64,000 nt of DNA from Bradyrhizobium canariense. GTDB taxonomy: Bacteria; Pseudomonadota; Alphaproteobacteria; Rhizobiales; Xanthobacteraceae. This document shows positions 46,633 through 54,915 of this stretch, piece by piece. Within the stretch, counting starts at the first letter, position 1; the number at the start of each line of letters is the position of its first letter. Under the pieces are notes generated by a model. It was not told where the DNA came from. It did not search any database and was given only the letters and a program-made list of their open reading frames with translations. The stretch lies in contig NZ_JAFCKJ010000008.1 of NCBI RefSeq assembly GCF_018130465.1, positions 124,001 to 188,000 on the forward strand. Reading direction: 5' to 3'. Both the position numbers and the translations under genes were made by a program.

Positions 46633-47217
46633 TCAGCTTTGCTCGGTCTTGTTTTTGGCGGCGCGATCCGATGCCGCGGTGTCGCCGCCGCCGACGCTCA
46701 TCCGATTGAGGGATAACCGCATGCCCTGCGTCGGCGCCGGCTGCCGTTTGGAGCTCAGCGTGCGCGAATTGACGCCCATCCAGGAGATCTCCGAAGATAG
46801 ACGGCCATATTCGATCTTGGGGCAGCGGTTCATCACCACCTTGATACCGACCGATTCCGCCTTCAGCGCCGCCGCATCGTCGCGCCCGCCTAACTGCATC
46901 CAGATCACCATCGGCAGCGGATCGAGCGTGAGGGCTTCCTCGACCACCGGCATGATGTGACTGGAGTTGCGGAAAATGTCGATCATGTCGACGGGACGGC
47001 CGATGTCGGACAGCGAGGCGACGAAGGGTTTTCCGAGCAACTCCTTGCCGACATGGCCGGGATTGACCGGGATCATGTCGTAGCCGCGCTGGGCCAGATA
47101 TTTGAACGCGAAATAGCTCGGCCGCACGTTGACCGGCGAGGCGCCGACCATCGCGATCGACTTCACGCTGTTGAGGATGCCCCGGATGTAATTGTCGGGA
47201 TAGGCGTCGTGGTTCAT
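46633..47217 (-). CDS. CoA-binding domain protein (YccU-like)
   Basis: 194 residues from the ATG at 47217. The Rossmann-like CoA-binding domain is clear: SIAMVGASPVNVRPSYFAFK, IPVNPGHVGKELLGKPFVAS, VDMIDIFRNSSHIMPVVEEA and VVMNRCPKIEYGRL. A C-terminal basic extension of about 50 residues ends in KNKTEQS. It lies between enoyl-CoA hydratase and MetY genes on the same strand. Confidence 0.88.
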   Translation of the reverse strand: MNHDAYPDNYIRGILNSVKSIAMVGASPVNVRPSYFAFKYLAQRGYDMIPVNPGHVGKELLGKPFVASLSDIGRPVDMIDIFRNSSHIMPVVEEALTLDPLPMVIWMQLGGRDDAAALKAESVGIKVVMNRCPKIEYGRLSSEISWMGVNSRTLSSKRQPAPTQGMRLSLNRMSVGGGDTAASDRAAKNKTEQS

Positions 47218-47234
47218 CTCTTGTCTTTTCTTGG

Positions 47235-47250
47235 TGTCATTGCGAGCGAT
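47235..47250. repeat. Single arm of the GCAATCCAGG-type repeat
   Basis: TGTCATTGCGAGCGATC matches the outer end of the repeat at 10612-10700, but no inverted partner follows because the crotonase gene begins. Confidence 0.4.
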
Positions 47251-48074
47251 CACTCATCCCGCCATGTCGGCGTGCGCTTCTCGATGAAAGCGCCGATGCC
47301 TTCCTCGGCGTCTCGCGCCATCATGTTCTCGGTCATCACCTCTGCCGCATAGCGATAGGCGTCTGCAAGGCTCATCTCGGCCTGGCGGTAGAACGCCTCC
47401 TTGCCGAGCTTGACGGTGTAGGCGGATTTCAGCGCGACCTGTTCGGCGAGCGCAATGGCGGCGTCGCGCTCGGTGCCGGCGGCGACGACACGATTGACAA
47501 GCCCGATCTCGCGGGCGCGTGCGGCCGGGATCGGCTCACCCGTCAGCAACATCTCCATCGCCTGCTTGCGCGGCACGTTGCGCGACAGCGCCACCATCGG
47601 CGTCGAGCAGAACAGGCCGATGTCGACGCCGGGGGTGGCGAAGCTCGCCGCTTCCGAGGCGATCGCGAGATCGCAGCTTGCCACGAGCTGGCAGCCGGCG
47701 GCGGTCGCGATGCCCTGGACGGATGCGACCACGGGCTTGGGCAGGTGCACGATCGCCTGCATCATCGCGCTGCAGGCGGTCATCATCTCGGCGAAGAAGG
47801 CACGGCCGCGATCCGGGTCAGTGCGGCGCGCAGTCAGCTCCTTCATGTCGTGGCCGGCGGAGAAGGCGGGACCGTTGGCCGCGATCACGACGCCGCGGAC
47901 GGCCTTGTCGTCGCGGATCTCGTTGAGCTCGGCATGCAGGCTTGCGATCATCGTCTCCGACAGGCTGTTGCGGGCGGCCGGGCGGTTGAGGGTCAGGACC
48001 GCGATGGCGCCTACGGTCTCGCGCAGCAGGATCGGTGGTTGCGGGGAGGGGGCGCGGGCGGCCTGGACGGACAT
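47250..48074 (-). CDS. Enoyl-CoA hydratase/isomerase family protein
   Basis: 274-residue crotonase-fold protein. VRGVVIAANGPAFSAGHDMK carries the oxyanion-hole region, and VASVQGIATAAGCQLVASCD the second. In SFATPGVDIGLFCSTPMVAL the Glu expected in classic hydratases (in PEIxLGxxPG) is missing, so it is closer to the ECHDC3-like branch, and hydratase activity is doubtful. It is the first gene of the metY run. The ATG at 48074 is chosen over a TTG at 48077. Confidence 0.87.
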   Translation of the reverse strand: MSVQAARAPSPQPPILLRETVGAIAVLTLNRPAARNSLSETMIASLHAELNEIRDDKAVRGVVIAANGPAFSAGHDMKELTARRTDPDRGRAFFAEMMTACSAMMQAIVHLPKPVVASVQGIATAAGCQLVASCDLAIASEAASFATPGVDIGLFCSTPMVALSRNVPRKQAMEMLLTGEPIPAARAREIGLVNRVVAAGTERDAAIALAEQVALKSAYTVKLGKEAFYRQAEMSLADAYRYAAEVMTENMMARDAEEGIGAFIEKRTPTWRDE

Positions 48075-48160
48075 CAAAGCGTTTCCGGTTGGATTATTGC
48101 GATTGGATGACGCAGATAACTTAATGTAACAGGGGACGTGAAGCGAGGGTGAGGGGTAGC

Positions 48161-48589
48161 ATGGCGTTAGCGAAAATGAGCGTGGCGGAGCTCGAGCAGT
48201 TTCTCCGCAACGAGTTTCCCCAGGCCTTCAGCGGCGACGACATCACGATCGAGAGCGCCGACGGTCAGGCCTGCCTTTTGCGTCAGCGCTACAGCGAAAG
48301 GATGCTGCGGCCGGGCGGAACCGTGTCCGGCCCGACACTGATGGCGCTCGCCGATTTCGCGATGTACGTGGTGCTGTTGTCCGCGATCGGCCCGATCGGG
48401 CTCGCCGTGACCACCAATCTCAACATCAACTTCCTGCGCAAGGGGCAGCCCGGGCAGGACGTGCTGGCGGAGGCGAGGTTGCTCAAGCTCGGCAAGCGGC
48501 TGGCAGTGGGTGAGGTGAACCTGTTGTCCGGCACCTCGCCCGATCCGATTGCGCACGTCACCTCGACCTATTCCATTCCAAACGTTTGA
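48161..48589 (+). CDS. PaaI-family thioesterase
   Basis: 142-residue hot-dog-fold protein. MLRPGGTVSGPTLMALADFA contains the helix with the catalytic acid region, and LAVTTNLNINFLRKGQPGQD is the conserved strand. It should hydrolyse an acyl- or aryl-acyl-CoA. The ATG at 48161 follows GAGGGGTAGC. Divergent from the enoyl-CoA hydratase gene, so both may share a CoA-thioester role. Confidence 0.88.
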   Translation: MALAKMSVAELEQFLRNEFPQAFSGDDITIESADGQACLLRQRYSERMLRPGGTVSGPTLMALADFAMYVVLLSAIGPIGLAVTTNLNINFLRKGQPGQDVLAEARLLKLGKRLAVGEVNLLSGTSPDPIAHVTSTYSIPNV

Positions 48590-48661
48590 GCTTTTTACGG
48601 GTATCTTAGTACCATATTTGTAAGTAATTGATATTGAACGTATAAATTCAACTTTTTGGCA

Positions 48662-48689
48662 TTGACCGCGGCGCCCCTGTTCTTTAGAA
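48662..48689 (+). promoter_or_regulatory. Putative rplM-rpsI promoter
   Basis: TTGACC at 48662 and TTTAGA near 48683 resemble housekeeping promoters of rhizobial ribosomal genes, about 60 bases before the rplM ATG. The upstream 60 bases are AT-rich, like an UP element. Confidence 0.45.
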
Positions 48690-48747
48690 AACCGCCCAGT
48701 CCGGTGCGGTGTTCGCGCCGATGCTCCCCGTCCACGGAAACTCTGAC

Positions 48748-49212
48748 ATGAAAACCTTTTCGGCAAAGCCGGCTGAGGTGACGAAGAAGTGGGTACTGAT
48801 CGACGCCAAGGGTCTGGTCGTCGGCCGTCTCGCCACCATCGTCGCCATGCGCCTGCGCGGCAAGCACCTCCCGACCTACACCCCGCACGTTGATTGCGGC
48901 GACAACATCATCATCATCAACGCGCAGTATGCGGTTCTCACCGGCCGCAAGCGCGAGCAGAAGACCTATTACAAGCACACCGGCTATGTCGGCCACATCA
49001 AGGAGCGCACGGCGCGCCAGATCCTCGAGGGCAAGCATCCCGAGCGCGTGCTCGAGAAGGCCGTCGAGCGCATGATCCCGCGTGGTCCGCTCGGCCGCGT
49101 CCAGATGGGCAACCTCCGCGTCTATGGCGGCGCCGATCATCCGCACGAGGCCCAGACGCCCGAGAAGATCGACATCGCCAAGTTGAACCGCAAGAACACG
49201 AGGGCCGCATAA
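48748..49212 (+). CDS. rplM: 50S ribosomal protein L13
   Basis: 154 residues from the ATG at 48748. [40 protein letters not shown] and [20 protein letters not shown] are L13 signatures. An in-frame extension to 48709 lies in the leader. rpsI starts one base after the stop, the universal rplM-rpsI order. Confidence 0.97.
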   Translation: MKTFSAKPAEVTKKWVLIDAKGLVVGRLATIVAMRLRGKHLPTYTPHVDCGDNIIIINAQYAVLTGRKREQKTYYKHTGYVGHIKERTARQILEGKHPERVLEKAVERMIPRGPLGRVQMGNLRVYGGADHPHEAQTPEKIDIAKLNRKNTRAA

Positions 49213-49213
49213 C

Positions 49214-49693
49214 ATGGCCGAATCCATCCAGTCGCTCGACCAGCTCTCGCAGCTCAAGACGGCGGCCGCGCCCGACGCGCCCAAGCACGAGAAGAAGGTC
49301 GACAAGTTCAACCGCGCCTACGCCACCGGCAAGCGCAAGGACGCGGTCGCCCGCGTCTGGATCAAGCCGGGCGCCGGCAAGGTCACGGTCAACTCGCGCG
49401 AGGTCGAGGTCTATTTCGCCCGTCCCGTGCTGCGCATGATGATCGAGCAGCCCTTCTCGGTGGCCGCGCGTTCCGGCCAGTATGACGTGATCTGCACCGT
49501 CGCCGGCGGCGGTCTGTCCGGCCAGGCCGGTGCCGTCCGTCACGGCATCTCCAAGGCGCTGACCTATTTCGAACCGGAACTGCGCACCGTGCTCAAGAAG
49601 GGCGGCTTCCTCACCCGCGACTCCCGCGTGGTCGAGCGCAAGAAGTACGGCAAGGCCAAGGCCCGCCGGTCCTTCCAGTTCTCGAAGCGTTAA
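49214..49693 (+). CDS. rpsI: 30S ribosomal protein S9
   Basis: 159 residues. An N-terminal extension of about 35 residues ([20 protein letters not shown]), usual in Rhizobiales, precedes the S9 core: [40 protein letters not shown] and the basic tail [18 protein letters not shown] terminator follows 47 bases later. Confidence 0.97.
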   Translation: MAESIQSLDQLSQLKTAAAPDAPKHEKKVDKFNRAYATGKRKDAVARVWIKPGAGKVTVNSREVEVYFARPVLRMMIEQPFSVAARSGQYDVICTVAGGGLSGQAGAVRHGISKALTYFEPELRTVLKKGGFLTRDSRVVERKKYGKAKARRSFQFSKR

Positions 49694-49740
49694 TCGCTTC
49701 GGTCGCATTCGCCGCGAAAGCGGCTTCAATGAGATGCAAA

Positions 49741-49766
49741 AGGGCGCTGATTTCAGCGCCCTTTTT
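49741..49766 (+). terminator. Rho-independent terminator after rpsI
   Basis: AGGGCGCTGA pairs with TCAGCGCCCT across a 2-base centre, followed by TTTTT. Confidence 0.92.
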
Positions 49767-49844
49767 GTTGTTCGTTTGTATGCAAATTGATGGCGTGTTT
49801 CCTGAAAACTTGGGCCCGCATGAAAACCTGAATGGAACCCGCGG

Positions 49845-49907
49845 GACATAGCGTCGCAGTCGGAAGGGCGCGCAAATCGGCTGAGCCGATCGCGTAACTG
49901 CTATGTC
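49845..49907 (+). promoter_or_regulatory. Folded leader upstream of the diguanylate cyclase gene
   Basis: GACATAGC (49845-49852) pairs with GCTATGTC (49900-49907), enclosing an inner hairpin ATCGGCT-G-AGCCGAT (49876-49890). The structure ends shortly before the ribosome site AAGGGGG. It does not match the c-di-GMP riboswitch consensus I know. A regulatory leader or an operator pair are both possible. Confidence 0.4.
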
Positions 49908-49922
49908 TAGAAGGGGGCCGAC

Positions 49923-51155
49923 ATGATGTCGCTCGATAGCATCACGCTCTATTTGGTCGCCACCATGGTTGCCGCACTGCTCGGCGCCATGATGGTATTT
50001 TTCGGAAGGCAGGAGAACAGCCCCGCGCTGAAATGGTGGGGCACCGCGTATCTCCTCGGCGCCGCATCGGTGGCGCTCTGGACGGCGGCCGGCGACAAGC
50101 TGGGGCCGCATCTTTACCTTGCGCTGAACGCGGTCGGCTTCGTCGCCTGCGGCATGGTGTGGAATGCGGCGCGCGTCTTCCACGGCCGCAAGCCGAACTG
50201 GCCGGGTCTCCTGGTCGGCGCGCTCGCCTGGGCCGCCGCCGCCACGCTGCTCGATCCGACAGCGTCCATGCTGCGCATGATCATCGGCGCCGGCATCGTC
50301 TCGGTCTATGCGGCGCTGACCGCGAGCGAGCTCTGGGTCGAGCGGCGCAAGAGCCTGCAACGGCGCTGGCCGGCCTTCGTGGTTCCGGTGATGCACGGCT
50401 GCGTCTTGATGCTGCCGATCCTGCTCGGCAGCTTCCTGCGCCCGAACGATGCCGGCTTCTCCACCAGCATCTGGGTCACCGTGTTCGCGGTTGAGCTCGT
50501 GCTTTATGCCGTCGGCACCGTGTTCGTGATCTTCATGCTGGTGTCCGAGCGCACGGTCACCGCGCACCGGACCGCCGCGTCCACCGATCCGCTGACCGGC
50601 ATGCTCAACCGCCGCGGCTTCTCGGAAGCCTGCGGACGCGTGATCGAGCGCGAGGCCAAGGCCGGCCGTCCCGTGACCGTGATGATCTTCGACATCGATC
50701 ATTTCAAGTCGATCAACGACCGCTTCGGCCATCCCGCCGGCGACGAGATGCTGAAACTGTTCTCGACCGTCGTCGTCAGCAATCTGCGCATCACCGACAT
50801 GTCGGGCCGCATCGGCGGCGAGGAGTTCGCAGCCCTGCTGCCGTGTTCGCTGGAGGAGGGCGTGCTGGTCGCCGAGCGCGTGCGCGAGGCCTTCGAGACC
50901 TCCGGCGTCGTCGTCGATGAGGGGCCGGTCGACACCACCGTCAGCATCGGCGTCGCGGGCGGTCCGGCCGGAACCGAGCTCGAAGTGCTGCTGGCCTCGG
51001 CCGATACCGCGCTCTACCAGGCCAAGCGCGGCGGCCGTAACCGCGTCGAGGCGGCGGAGGAGCTGCCGCTGTCGCTGGAGAACTGGCGCCGCCAGAGCGC
51101 CGCGCGGATTGGCGTGCCCAACACACAATCCAAGGCGCAGCCGGCGACGGCCTAG
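49923..51155 (+). CDS. Membrane-bound diguanylate cyclase (GGDEF domain)
   Basis: 410 residues. Six to seven membrane helices occupy the N-terminal 210 residues (LYLVATMVAALLGAMMVFFG, AYLLGAASVALWTAAG, VTVFAVELVLYAVGTVFVIF). The GGDEF domain starts at ASTDPLTGMLNRRGFSEACG; MIFDIDHFKSINDRFGHPAG binds metal and GTP; the active loop reads RIGGEEFAALL. RITD five residues before GGEEF is an intact product-inhibition site. It should make c-di-GMP, controlling motility or exopolysaccharide; the exopolysaccharide locus is about 7 kb upstream. No EAL domain. Confidence 0.93.
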   Translation: MMSLDSITLYLVATMVAALLGAMMVFFGRQENSPALKWWGTAYLLGAASVALWTAAGDKLGPHLYLALNAVGFVACGMVWNAARVFHGRKPNWPGLLVGALAWAAAATLLDPTASMLRMIIGAGIVSVYAALTASELWVERRKSLQRRWPAFVVPVMHGCVLMLPILLGSFLRPNDAGFSTSIWVTVFAVELVLYAVGTVFVIFMLVSERTVTAHRTAASTDPLTGMLNRRGFSEACGRVIEREAKAGRPVTVMIFDIDHFKSINDRFGHPAGDEMLKLFSTVVVSNLRITDMSGRIGGEEFAALLPCSLEEGVLVAERVREAFETSGVVVDEGPVDTTVSIGVAGGPAGTELEVLLASADTALYQAKRGGRNRVEAAEELPLSLENWRRQSAARIGVPNTQSKAQPATA

Positions 51156-51212
51156 GCAAAGGAGGCCTTGCGGTAAGCCCCTGTTTACCATTCGATCCCT
51201 ATCATTGCGGTC

Positions 51213-51449
51213 ATGGAATCGATCCGTCGACAGAATCCGCAGGCTGCCCTGATGTCGCTCGAAGCCGCTGCGGCCTCGGCACGCAGCGGCTTCGCCTGCC
51301 TGTTCTCGACCGCGGACGAATACGAGCGCGCGCTGATCATCGAGCGCCGCGCCCAGGGGCGCTACACGCAAGGCCGCAGCTACTGGCCGCTCGTGCTGTT
51401 CGCCGGTTGTGCGCTCTTGGTGGCGGGCACCGTTCTGCTGCTCGCCTGA
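51213..51449 (+). CDS. Small C-tail membrane protein of unknown function (78 aa)
   Basis: A soluble N-terminal part (LMSLEAAAASARSGFACLFS, YERALIIERRAQGRY) and one C-terminal membrane helix (WPLVLFAGCALLVAGTVLLL). It lies 57 bases after the cyclase and just before a terminator, so it may be in the same transcript. Not recognised. Confidence 0.6.
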   Translation: MESIRRQNPQAALMSLEAAAASARSGFACLFSTADEYERALIIERRAQGRYTQGRSYWPLVLFAGCALLVAGTVLLLA

Positions 51450-51475
51450 GTGATCTGCATTTTTGGACCGGGCAG

Positions 51476-51497
51476 GGCGCCGTTTCGGCGCCTTTTT
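51476..51497 (+). terminator. Rho-independent terminator
   Basis: GGCGCCG pairs with CGGCGCC around TTT, followed by TTTTT. It closes the cyclase/small-protein unit. Confidence 0.88.
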
Positions 51498-51551
51498 CTT
51501 TGTCGCCGGCTGCGGTAGACACGCCCGTCGAACAAAAATGGGTGGAAACAG

Positions 51552-51848
51552 ATGATCACCGAGATCGCGCAAATCGACGTCAAGCCGGGCAGCGAGAAGG
51601 ATTTCGAAGCCGCCGTCACCAAGGCCAAGGCCGCTTTCGGCCGCTCCAAGGGCTTTCATGGTTTCGAGCTGCACAAGTCGATCGAGAAGCCGCAGCGCTA
51701 CCGACTGATGGTGAAGTGGGAGACGCTCGAGAGCCATACCGTCGATTTCCGCGGCTCCGAGAATTTCACCGAATGGCGCGGCCTCGTCGGCCAGTATTTT
51801 GCGGCGCCGCCCGAAGTCGAGCACACCGAGACGGTGCTGACGACCTGA
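51552..51848 (+). CDS. Antibiotic biosynthesis monooxygenase (ABM) domain protein
   Basis: 98-residue ferredoxin-like-fold protein. EIAQIDVKPGSEKDFEAAVT, GFHGFELHKSIEKPQRYRLM and VKWETLESHTVDFRGSENFT fit the ABM family, whose members act as small cofactor-less monooxygenases or heme-degrading enzymes. Its specific substrate is unknown. Confidence 0.85.
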   Translation: MITEIAQIDVKPGSEKDFEAAVTKAKAAFGRSKGFHGFELHKSIEKPQRYRLMVKWETLESHTVDFRGSENFTEWRGLVGQYFAAPPEVEHTETVLTT

Positions 51849-51854
51849 GCTGCG

Positions 51855-52988
51855 TCAGGCCGCCTCCGCCCGTGAGGGCGCTTCATACGTCTTGAAATGG
51901 TCGATCACGACCTTGGCGATGGCGACCAGCGGCAGCGCCAGCGCCAGCCCCCAGATTCCGAACACGACGCCGAGCAGGATCTGGAACGCGAACAGCGTGG
52001 CCGGCGGAATGTCCAGTGCCTGCCGCTGAAGGATCGGCGTCAGCACATAGCTCTCCATGGCGTGCACGCCCATGAAGAGGAGAAAGGCCGACAGCGCCGG
52101 AATCCAGCCCGAGGCGAGGCTCGCCAGCACGACCACGACGCCGGCGATGATGGCGCCGACGGTCGGGATGAAGGCGAGCAGGCCTGCCTGAATCCCCAGG
52201 ATGAACGAGCCGGGAATGCCGATGATGACGAGTCCGATCCAGGTCACCACGCCGACCGCAAGCATCACGATGATCTGCGCGATCAGCCAGCGCTCCAGCG
52301 TCTCGCCGATGCCGTCGATGATGAGGGTGATGCGGGCACGATGCCTGGCCGGCGCGAGAAACAACAGACCGTCGTGATAGACGCTGGGCTGGGCGGCGAA
52401 GGCGAGCCCCAGGAACAGCACGATGAAGATGTTGCCGACCGCGCTGATGGTGCCGAGCAGCAGCTTGAAGGTCTGGCTCACGATCGCCCCGCCGCTCGAG
52501 GCCAGCGCACCCGCGCCCGGCAATCCGCCGTGAGAGCCGGAATTCGGGGCGGGCGTCGGCGTCGCATCGGTGGAGGCAGCGGGTGCAGCGTTGCCGAGAT
52601 CGAAGAAGCTGGTGTCGATACCGTGGTTTTCGAGGAAGGACCGGACGTTGGTGATCTGTGACTTGATCGTCTTGCTGAGCAGCGAAGCCTGCTCCGCGAT
52701 GGTGGCGCCGCCGAGATAGGCAACGCCTGCGAGCATCACGGCCAGCGCGGCACAGACGATCGCGAGCCGGACCGCATGGGGCAGGTGCACGCGGCGGCCA
52801 AGCGCGTTGGTCAGCGCGTTGAGGCCGACGCCCAGCAGCATGCCGGTGAAGATCAGGAGCAGGGTGGCGGCAAAATACCAGGTGAAGACCAGCATGACCG
52901 TGAACAGCACGATTCCGATGCCCCCGACCGAGATCGACCAGGCCAGATCGGTGCGGGTCCGGGGCCGTTCATCTGCGGGAATGGTCAC
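51855..52988 (-). CDS. AI-2E family transporter
   Basis: 377-residue membrane protein of the AI-2E/PerM family with about eight helices (LLLIFTGMLLGVGLNALTNA, LAIVCAALAVMLAGVAYLGG, GNIFIVLFLGLAFAAQ). The C-terminal half has WLIAQIIVMLAVGVVTWIGL and the family loop AFIPTVGAIIAGVVVVLASL. A variable Pro/Ala/Ser-rich loop lies near residues 135-165. Despite the name, members move varied solutes or sodium/protons. The start is a GTG. Confidence 0.88.
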   Translation of the reverse strand: MTIPADERPRTRTDLAWSISVGGIGIVLFTVMLVFTWYFAATLLLIFTGMLLGVGLNALTNALGRRVHLPHAVRLAIVCAALAVMLAGVAYLGGATIAEQASLLSKTIKSQITNVRSFLENHGIDTSFFDLGNAAPAASTDATPTPAPNSGSHGGLPGAGALASSGGAIVSQTFKLLLGTISAVGNIFIVLFLGLAFAAQPSVYHDGLLFLAPARHRARITLIIDGIGETLERWLIAQIIVMLAVGVVTWIGLVIIGIPGSFILGIQAGLLAFIPTVGAIIAGVVVVLASLASGWIPALSAFLLFMGVHAMESYVLTPILQRQALDIPPATLFAFQILLGVVFGIWGLALALPLVAIAKVVIDHFKTYEAPSRAEAA

Positions 52989-53246
52989 ATCGGCTCCTAT
53001 TCGAGGGCGGCGGGCGGGGCACTCTTTCGCGAAATCCGCCCTCGGATCAAGCTAAGCTCTGGCGCGATTTGACGCGTCCTTGGTCTCGCGGGCCTGCGCC
53101 GCCGGTGCGAGAGGGAGCCACGCCCGTCCTCCGGCCGGCCATTTGCGCGAAAATAGCATTGCCGTCCCGCGTACCCTTCTGTTGAATTTGTTCCACCTCG
53201 GGGGCATGTTTGGAGAATCTTCTTCGGCGAGAGGTCTGAACGGGAG

Positions 53247-54020
53247 ATGAGAAAGCCGGTCGTCGGCGTGATCGGGAACGCCCATCGCGTTGAAAATCGA
53301 TTTCAGGTCCAGATGGTCGGCGAGCGTAATCTGCGCGCCGTGGCCGAGGTTTCCGGCGGCCTGCCGGTGATGTTCGCGGGCTCGCCCGACATCACCGATA
53401 TCGGCGCGCTGCTCGACACCGTCGACGGCATCGTGCTCACCGGCGCCCGCGCCAACGTGCACCCGACCCGCTTCAACGTCGATCCCTGCGAAAGGCACGA
53501 GCCCTACGACATCCACCGCGACGAGGTCGCGCTGGCGCTCTCGGTCGCCTGCGTTGCCCGCGGTATCCCGCTGTTCGGCATCTGCCGGGGCCTCCAGGAG
53601 ATGAACGTCGCCTTCGGCGGCTCGCTGCATCCCGAGATCCGCGAAATCCCCGGCCGCATGAACCATCGCATGCCGAGGCTCGAGAACGGCGAGATCCATC
53701 CCGATCCGACAGTGGTGTTCGCCGATCGTCACGATGTCGACCTGACGCCGGGCGGCGCGTTCGCAGAATTGCTCGGCTGTGACAAGATCAGGGTCAATTC
53801 GCTGCACGGCCAGGGGATCCTCGATCCCGGCAAACGCGTGCTGATCGAGGGCATTGCCGAGGACGGCACCATCGAAGCGATCCGCATCGCGGAAGCCAAG
53901 ACCTTTGCGCTCGGGGTGCAATGGCACGCCGAATACGACCCGCAGCACAATCCGATCAACCGAAAGCTGTTCGAGGCTTTTGGCGAAGCGATGGTCGAAC
54001 GCCAACGCGCGGCGGCGTAA
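53247..54020 (+). CDS. Gamma-glutamyl-gamma-aminobutyrate hydrolase family (class I amidotransferase)
   Basis: 257-residue peptidase C26 protein like PuuD. KPVVGVIGNAHRVENRFQVQ opens the fold; the nucleophile Cys is in LFGICRGLQEMNVAFGG near residue 113, and His/Glu in LGVQWHAEYDPQ near the C-terminus complete the triad. PuuD cleaves gamma-glutamyl-GABA in putrescine use. No puu genes adjoin, so the substrate may differ. Confidence 0.88.
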   Translation: MRKPVVGVIGNAHRVENRFQVQMVGERNLRAVAEVSGGLPVMFAGSPDITDIGALLDTVDGIVLTGARANVHPTRFNVDPCERHEPYDIHRDEVALALSVACVARGIPLFGICRGLQEMNVAFGGSLHPEIREIPGRMNHRMPRLENGEIHPDPTVVFADRHDVDLTPGGAFAELLGCDKIRVNSLHGQGILDPGKRVLIEGIAEDGTIEAIRIAEAKTFALGVQWHAEYDPQHNPINRKLFEAFGEAMVERQRAAA

Positions 54021-54049
54021 GCGGCGGGAGCGCGCTCTCACCGCGCCTT

Positions 54050-54125
54050 CATTGCGAGCACAGCGAAGCAATCCAGAATCTTTCCGCGTCGGCAGTTTGG
54101 ATTGCTTCGCTGCGCTCGCAATGAC
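54050..54125. repeat. Intergenic palindromic repeat, GCAATCCAGA type
   Basis: CATTGCGAGCACAGCGAAGC and GCTTCGCTGCGCTCGCAATG arms, with inner AATCCAGA/TTTGGATT segments. Same family as 10612-10700. Confidence 0.8.
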
Positions 54126-54267
54126 AGAGGAGGAGCGGCACCATTCTCAAACTCAGATCCCGCGTTGCGGCAACTATCGTACATTTTCTCCAAGTCTTTC
54201 GAGTTGTGGCGGATCCTCCGGGCACGATACGGTCCAGTTCGTTTTCGAAATTGGAAATTTCATCCCG

Positions 54268-54879
54268 ATGATACGCACCGTCGTCACCACGACCCTCATC
54301 CTGCTCGCGTCCCCCGCATTCGCCCAATCTTCCCCGCCGCAGGAAGGCCCGATCACCTGCGCTTCGCCGATTGCGCCTGATGATACCGAGCGAAGCCTGA
54401 AACAGCGCTTCGGCAAGGACGCCGTGGTGCGGGACCTGCCGGGCGCCGAAGGCGAAAAATACCGGGGGCTCGTCCTGTTTCCGAAGACGAAGGACCGCCG
54501 CATCGAGGTCGCCTTCACCGACGACAAGGCCATGCGCGCCTCCGGCTTGACCTTGCGCGACGCCGGCAAGACCAGCCTCTGGAGCGTCAATGGGGTCACG
54601 ATCGGATCGAGCCTTGCCGACCTGCAGAAGGCCAACGGCAAGCCGTTCCTGGTCAGCGGGTTCGAATGGGACTATGGCGGCTTCGTCACCGACTGGAAGG
54701 GCGGCGTACTCAGCCGGCCGCTGCAAGGCGGCTGCACCGTCACGATCCGCTTCGGCAAGAATGCCGGCGCGCCGAAATCGCTGATGGGTGACGGCGTGAA
54801 GGCGGCATCCGACAACGCGGCACTGGTGAAGTGGGCGCCGGTGGTGACGGAGATCGGGGTGAACTTTCCGGACAAGTGA
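54268..54879 (+). CDS. Exported protein of unknown function (203 aa)
   Basis: The ATG at 54268 starts a clean signal peptide (MIRTVVTTTLILLASPAFA/QSS). The mature protein has conserved-looking segments TERSLKQRFGKDAVVRDLPG, GVTIGSSLADLQKANGKPF and SGFEWDYGGFVTDWKGG, and two cysteines (ITCASP, GGCTVTI). It should be periplasmic. Not assigned to a family with known function. Confidence 0.75.
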   Translation: MIRTVVTTTLILLASPAFAQSSPPQEGPITCASPIAPDDTERSLKQRFGKDAVVRDLPGAEGEKYRGLVLFPKTKDRRIEVAFTDDKAMRASGLTLRDAGKTSLWSVNGVTIGSSLADLQKANGKPFLVSGFEWDYGGFVTDWKGGVLSRPLQGGCTVTIRFGKNAGAPKSLMGDGVKAASDNAALVKWAPVVTEIGVNFPDK

Positions 54880-54915
54880 AGCCGCGGCGAATGAGGAGAG
54901 CGGCGTTCCAGCCTG

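Noticed and set aside
49611-51824. 737-codon antisense frame across the diguanylate cyclase
   Set aside because: Spans two real + strand genes and two terminators, with no domain seen.
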